Origin: Lachnospiraceae bacterium
GTDB lineage: Bacteria > Bacillota > Clostridia > Lachnospirales > Lachnospiraceae
Reading direction: 5' to 3'
DNA length: 64,000 nt
Assembly (NCBI GenBank): GCA_017624235.1
Contig: JAGANL010000051.1
Location: 1-64,000, forward strand
The notes beneath the pieces were generated by a model. That model made no database searches. It saw only the letters and a list, made by a program, of their open reading frames with translations, and was not told where the DNA came from. The position numbers and the translations under genes were made by a program. Shown piece after piece: positions 60,403-64,000 of this stretch. Position 1 is the first letter of the stretch. Each line of letters begins with the position of its first letter.

Positions 60403-62526
60403 CTATTTTGCCAGCATCATCATAATGTCATTGCTGCGTGCAATAAATTTCGTCATAGCCTCCGGCTCAAGCGGTGCATGCTGAATCCTTGCCAGATCAT
60501 AGAGCTGCTCGCAGATGATTCCCACATTTTCGCCATCCTGATGCTCCAGTACATACTGCACCAGAGAGTTGTTTGCATTGAGCACTAACGTCTCTCCTTC
60601 CTTGCCGTACATACCCATATCCATACCCGGCATCGCATACATCTTCATCATATCCTGCATACGTCTGCTTTCCTCGGATAAGGTAATCATGGAAGAAATC
60701 TTCTTATTTTTCAGCTTTTCAAGCTTAATCTTGACATTGTCTTTCTTTAATGCCTTCTTAAAGAGCTTGCCGACTTCCTCAGTCTGCTTCTCCATCTCCT
60801 CAGCAGCCTTCTTGGAGGTCTTGGATTTGAACGTGTCTGTCAGATCCGCATCGATTCTCTGGAACTTGATGCCCTCATTTTTAGCCTCTAACTGGGAAAC
60901 AAACGGCTGGTCAATATTATGGGTCAGGAGAACCGCATCCATCTTCGCAGCCTTGAACATGTTGATGTACTGGCTCTGCTGCTGTTCATCCGTTACATAA
61001 TAGATGACCTTTTCCTTCTTTTCTTCCTCTTCCGCTTCTTCACCTTCTGCGGGCTCCGAAGCTTCCTCCACAACCTCAGCCTCTACCTTATTGCCTTCTT
61101 CATCCACTGCATTCTCATCCGCAGCATTCTCCGGCTTATCATCCGGATCAATCTTGTTGACCTCCAGGCATTCCGGAAGAGTCAGATATTTTCCGTCCAG
61201 ATTCTTGAACAGGATATAATCGGTCATCTTCTCACAGAACTTATCGTCCTTTAAGCAGCCGAATTTGATGAACGGGCTGATATCATCCCAGTATTTCTCA
61301 TATTCTTCCTTCTCGGTCTTGCACATACCGGACAGCTTATCGGCAACCTTCTTGGAAATATAATCGGAAATCTTCTTAACAAATCCATCGTTCTGCAGCG
61401 CGCGTCTGGAAACGTTGAGCGGCAGATCCGGACAGTCAATGACACCCTTCAACAGCATCAGAAATTCCGGGATAACTTCCTTGATATTATCAGCGATAAA
61501 CACCTGATTGTTATAAAGCTTAATCGTGCCTTCGATGGACTCATACTCCATATTGATCTTCGGGAAGTACAAAATACCCTTTAAGTTGAACGGATAGTCC
61601 ATATTCAGATGAATCCAGAACAGCGGCTCCTTGTAATCCATGAATACCTTGCGGTAAAAGTCCAGATAGTCCTCCTTTGTACATTCACTCGGATTTCTGG
61701 TCCAGAGCGGATTCGTATCATTTAACAGCTCCGGACGCTTCTGAATCTTTAACTTCTTCTCTTCCGGCTCCTTCGGTTCTGTCTCCGAGCCATCCTCTGC
61801 CTTCTCTGCTTCCTTTTTCTCCGGCTCGATTTCTTCAATGACCGTATCGGTCGGAAGCTTCTCGCTCTCTTTAATAATCTGTGTTTCCTTCGTATCAGCC
61901 TTGCTCAGATAGATTTCCGTCGGCATAAAGGAACAGTATTTTTTGATGACCTCACGTGCCTTGTATTCATTGCAGAACTCCAGACAGTCTTCATTTAAGA
62001 ACAAAGTAATTTTCGTGCCGACCTCTGCCTTGTCACCGTCTTCCATCTCAAATTCCGTTCCGCCGTCGCACTCCCAATGAACCGGCTGTGCTCCCTCTTT
62101 GTAGGAAAGCGTATCGATATGCACCTCATCGGCTACCATAAATGCGGAATAGAAGCCCAATCCGAAATGTCCGATAATCTGATCCTCGTTGGTCTTGTCC
62201 TTATATTTGCTGATAAAGTCCGTTGCACCGGAAAAAGCGATTTGATTGATATATTCCTCTACCTCATCCGCTGTCATACCAAGTCCGTTATCGATAAAGG
62301 TCAGGGTCTTTTTCTCAGGATTTACAATCACCTCTACCTTACCCTTATAGCCATCCGGCAGAGTATACTCTCCCATCATATCCAGTTTCTTCAATTTGGT
62401 AATCGCATCACAGCCATTGGAAATAAGCTCCCTGTAAAAAATATCATGGTCTGAATAGAGCCACTTTTTGATAATCGGGAAAATATTGTCGCTGTTGATG
62501 GATAAGCTGCCGCGTTTTGCTGCCAT
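60403..62526 (-). CDS. htpG: Hsp90-family chaperone HtpG
   Basis: A dimeric ATP-driven chaperone of 707 residues, longer than the usual 620-640. The ATP site is intact (YRELISNGCDAITKLKKL, FIDNGLGMTADEVEEYINQI, GHFGLGFYSAFMVADE). Two acidic inserts account for the length: about 220-262 (rich in Glu, Lys and Pro, in the place of the charged linker of eukaryotic Hsp90) and about 475-520 (Glu/Ala-rich). The C-terminus MMMLAK lacks MEEVD, so no TPR co-chaperone docking of the eukaryotic kind. A perfect CIRCE element upstream indicates HrcA control. Stands alone between two terminators. Confidence 0.96.
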   Translation of the reverse strand: MAAKRGSLSINSDNIFPIIKKWLYSDHDIFYRELISNGCDAITKLKKLDMMGEYTLPDGYKGKVEVIVNPEKKTLTFIDNGLGMTADEVEEYINQIAFSGATDFISKYKDKTNEDQIIGHFGLGFYSAFMVADEVHIDTLSYKEGAQPVHWECDGGTEFEMEDGDKAEVGTKITLFLNEDCLEFCNEYKAREVIKKYCSFMPTEIYLSKADTKETQIIKESEKLPTDTVIEEIEPEKKEAEKAEDGSETEPKEPEEKKLKIQKRPELLNDTNPLWTRNPSECTKEDYLDFYRKVFMDYKEPLFWIHLNMDYPFNLKGILYFPKINMEYESIEGTIKLYNNQVFIADNIKEVIPEFLMLLKGVIDCPDLPLNVSRRALQNDGFVKKISDYISKKVADKLSGMCKTEKEEYEKYWDDISPFIKFGCLKDDKFCEKMTDYILFKNLDGKYLTLPECLEVNKIDPDDKPENAADENAVDEEGNKVEAEVVEEASEPAEGEEAEEEEKKEKVIYYVTDEQQQSQYINMFKAAKMDAVLLTHNIDQPFVSQLEAKNEGIKFQRIDADLTDTFKSKTSKKAAEEMEKQTEEVGKLFKKALKKDNVKIKLEKLKNKKISSMITLSEESRRMQDMMKMYAMPGMDMGMYGKEGETLVLNANNSLVQYVLEHQDGENVGIICEQLYDLARIQHAPLEPEAMTKFIARSNDIMMMLAK

Positions 62527-62587
62527 AAAATATCACATTCCTTTCACTCATAAATCTTACTTTTTTAAATTAATCTCTTAATTTGAA

Positions 62588-62650
62588 AGTTTAATCCCTG
62601 TTGCGTAAGAAGTCAAGACAAAATTAGCACTCATTTTAGTTGAGTGCTAA
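62588..62650 (-). promoter_or_regulatory. CIRCE element and promoter of htpG
   Basis: A perfect CIRCE inverted repeat, TTAGCACTC-N9-GAGTGCTAA, is at 62624-62650. The best promoter on the minus strand is TTGACT (62611-62616), 17 bp, TAAACT (62588-62593), so CIRCE lies just upstream of the -35 box rather than at the start point where HrcA usually binds. A second promoter overlapping CIRCE cannot be excluded. Confidence 0.88.
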
Positions 62651-62662
62651 CAATCCTCTTTC

Positions 62663-62708
62663 AAAAATTCCAAAAACGCCGCATTTTCAGGCATCTTCGG
62701 AATTTTCC
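62663..62708 (-). terminator. Possible terminator after the foldase gene
   Basis: On the minus strand AAAATTCC and GGAATTTT pair around a loop that itself can fold (GCC/GGC); T residues follow. Weak because the stem is AT-rich. Confidence 0.45.
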
Positions 62709-62724
62709 ACGATTTCTAAAATTT

Positions 62725-63816
62725 TTATAAACCCCTGACCTCCTTGCTGAAACGATCACCAATCACCTCATTATAAACGTCAAAAAAATCGGAGGTCTGT
62801 ATATCCGGATTCTCCAGAAAGGTAACAGAATCCCAGAGTGTCTGATTCAGATTCCTGTTGAGTCCCCGCACAAAATCATTATATTCCTGTCCAAACACTT
62901 CCTTCTTGCGCTGCTCCACAATTTTGATCTTATTGGCATCCGTTTCCTCTCTGTTAAAGGTATTCAGACATTTGATGATATGATAGCCGTATTCGCTTTC
63001 CACGATGCCGCTGATCTCATTGGTGCCGAGATTGAAGGCCGCCTCCTCAAAGGCCTGGTCCATTTCTCCCTTTCCAAAGGAATACTGGCTCTTGCTGTCC
63101 TCATTATATTCCGTTACCAGTGTATCAAAATCCTCTCCCTCCTTCAGCTTCTGCAAGACCTCCTGCGCTCTGCCATACGCTTCCTTTCTGGTCTGCTCGG
63201 TATAGGGCACTCGTTCTCCCTTCCCATTCAGAGAGTAGGTTTTGATCAGAATATGCTCCACCGTAATGGTACGTGCTTCATCATCGCTGATTTCCGGGTT
63301 GATATCCTTGATAATATAATAGTAGACCTTCTCTGCCAGAGCATATTCCCGGTAAAGCTGCTCTATCGTCTCCTGAGTGACCTGCATGCCTTCTGTTTCT
63401 GCTCCATTCAGCGAAGCGAAGTAACGCTCTGCTGCCTCCTTCACCGCTGCCTCATCCTCTTCACCAAGCTCCACGCCATGCTCCTTTGCCAGCAGATTCA
63501 TCGACTTGATCTGAGCAACCCTGGCAAGCACCCTGTCCTTCACATTCTCTTCCAGCGTAACCCCCTCCAGATCCGTCTGCCAGATTTGAGAGCCGTACAC
63601 CTGTTCATACTGATTCTGTGTATTGGTCAGATATACCATGATTTCCGGCACCGTACAGGATTCGCTGTCAATGCGGAATACCTCATCCTTCTCAAAGCCC
63701 GTTGTCAGGACCACTCTGGTCGAAGCATCTCCTCCCTGCTTTCCACAGCCGGTACACAAAATCGTCAGCAAGATGAGCAGACAAACTGCCCTGCTCCTTT
63801 TCATACGTATTTTCAT
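62725..63816 (-). CDS. PrsA-like peptidyl-prolyl isomerase lipoprotein
   Basis: An extracytoplasmic foldase of 363 residues. Signal peptide with lipobox CTGC (Cys24), a SurA/PrsA-like N-terminal helical domain (about 45-170) and a parvulin-type rotamase domain (about 178-300; VEHILIKTYSLNGKGERV, then EDFDTLVTEYNEDSKSQYSF, FEEAAFNLGTNEISGIVESE and YGYHIIKCL). A helical tail follows. It helps secreted proteins fold outside the membrane. Located between sbcC and htpG without obvious operon structure. Confidence 0.88.
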   Translation of the reverse strand: MKIRMKRSRAVCLLILLTILCTGCGKQGGDASTRVVLTTGFEKDEVFRIDSESCTVPEIMVYLTNTQNQYEQVYGSQIWQTDLEGVTLEENVKDRVLARVAQIKSMNLLAKEHGVELGEEDEAAVKEAAERYFASLNGAETEGMQVTQETIEQLYREYALAEKVYYYIIKDINPEISDDEARTITVEHILIKTYSLNGKGERVPYTEQTRKEAYGRAQEVLQKLKEGEDFDTLVTEYNEDSKSQYSFGKGEMDQAFEEAAFNLGTNEISGIVESEYGYHIIKCLNTFNREETDANKIKIVEQRKKEVFGQEYNDFVRGLNRNLNQTLWDSVTFLENPDIQTSDFFDVYNEVIGDRFSKEVRGL

Positions 63817-63839
63817 TGATATGACCCTATTCCTTTCTA

Positions 63840-64000
63840 TTACAAAACCCTGACAAAGCTTCCATGGTTTGTCTTCTCCACCACAATCTGATCTGCAATC
63901 CTCTCCCTCAGCTCCGGTACATGGGAAATGATACCGACCATCTTATCCCTGCCTACCAGTCCGGCCAGCACCGCACAGGCCTGATCCAGAGACTCTGCAT
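63840..64000 (-). CDS. sbcC: Exonuclease subunit SbcC, C-terminal end (partial)
   Basis: Only the last 53 residues are in the window; the gene continues past 64000. They read ESLDQACAVLAGLVGRDK, then VGIISHVPELRERIADQI and VVEKTNHGSFVRVL. ESLD is the D-loop region after Walker B, and ISHVPELRERI is the switch His segment, both characteristic of SbcC/Rad50-type ATPases. SbcC with SbcD cleaves hairpin and palindromic DNA, which is worth noting beside two large palindromes, but this is coincidence as far as can be seen. Confidence 0.85.
   Translation of the reverse strand, partial: AESLDQACAVLAGLVGRDKMVGIISHVPELRERIADQIVVEKTNHGSFVRVL

Noticed and set aside
1-64000. CRISPR arrays, tRNA or rRNA genes, complete insertion sequences or prophage genes
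   Set aside because: No regular short repeats, no cloverleaf or rRNA sequence, and no transposase, integrase or phage structural gene was recognised on either strand.

Overview
The window comes from an anaerobic low-to-mid GC Gram-positive of the Clostridia, most likely family Lachnospiraceae. The pointers are strong AGGAGG ribosome binding sites, frequent TTG starts, lipobox-anchored substrate-binding proteins, the anaerobic (early cobalt insertion) B12 pathway, and a four-gene block of large uncharacterised proteins that I remember as typical of Lachnospiraceae. The genus cannot be told from the sequence. No rRNA, tRNA, CRISPR array or complete insertion sequence is visible. Most genes lie on the minus strand in a few long operons.

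Layout. 1-3.7 kb: a Crp/Fnr regulator, a small type I toxin-antitoxin locus with converging RNAs, and an ArsR-controlled operon (arsR, a broken C_GCAxxG gene, a YraQ/ArsP-type permease, a small thioredoxin and an arsenate reductase). 3.7-8.3 kb: a Fic protein, a GNAT acetyltransferase, a CDF metal exporter behind a NiCo-type riboswitch, and a self-regulated hydrolase-TetR pair. 8.4-12.6 kb: an M20 amidohydrolase, a nucleotidyltransferase remnant, a C_GCAxxG protein, a SEC-C protein and a MATE transporter.

12.6-33.8 kb: one operon of about 21 kb and 21 genes for cobalamin synthesis and corrinoid uptake, led by a B12 riboswitch. In order of transcription it encodes a surface-anchored CbiK chelatase, a NEAT-like lipoprotein, BtuF-C-D, CobQ, CobT, CobU, CobS, a CobU-like protein, CobC, CbiB, CobD, CbiC, CbiD, CbiF, CbiG, CbiH, a CbiJ-CbiE-CbiT fusion, CbiA and a small Cys-rich protein. 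CbiL and the corrinoid adenosyltransferase are not here.

33.9-41.8 kb: an antiterminator-controlled amino-sugar PTS operon (licT-type regulator, EIIA, EIICB, nagB) with a clear RAT site; a HAD phosphatase, a LysR regulator, a YitT protein and purA. 41.8-48.4 kb: purC-purF-purB and a polar amino acid ABC transporter. 48.4-55.4 kb: the four-gene operon of unknown function, which contains an Hsp70-like ATPase, a 1205-residue Ig-like/helical-repeat protein, a TPR protein and a two-TM coiled-coil protein. 55.5-64 kb: a PLP aminotransferase, a GntR-ABC module, a SpoIID-like cell-wall protein, HtpG under a CIRCE element, a PrsA-like foldase and the C-terminus of SbcC.

The most notable things beyond ordinary annotation are: (1) two copies of a roughly 300-bp palindromic element (45689-46010 and 56685-56976). 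They sit directly after a stop codon in sense orientation, carry twin GGA-loop hairpins, and show compensatory base changes between copies. They look like an undescribed structured RNA or a small mobile palindrome. (2) The Hsp70-like four-gene operon. (3) A surface-displayed cobaltochelatase next to a NEAT-like lipoprotein inside the B12 operon.
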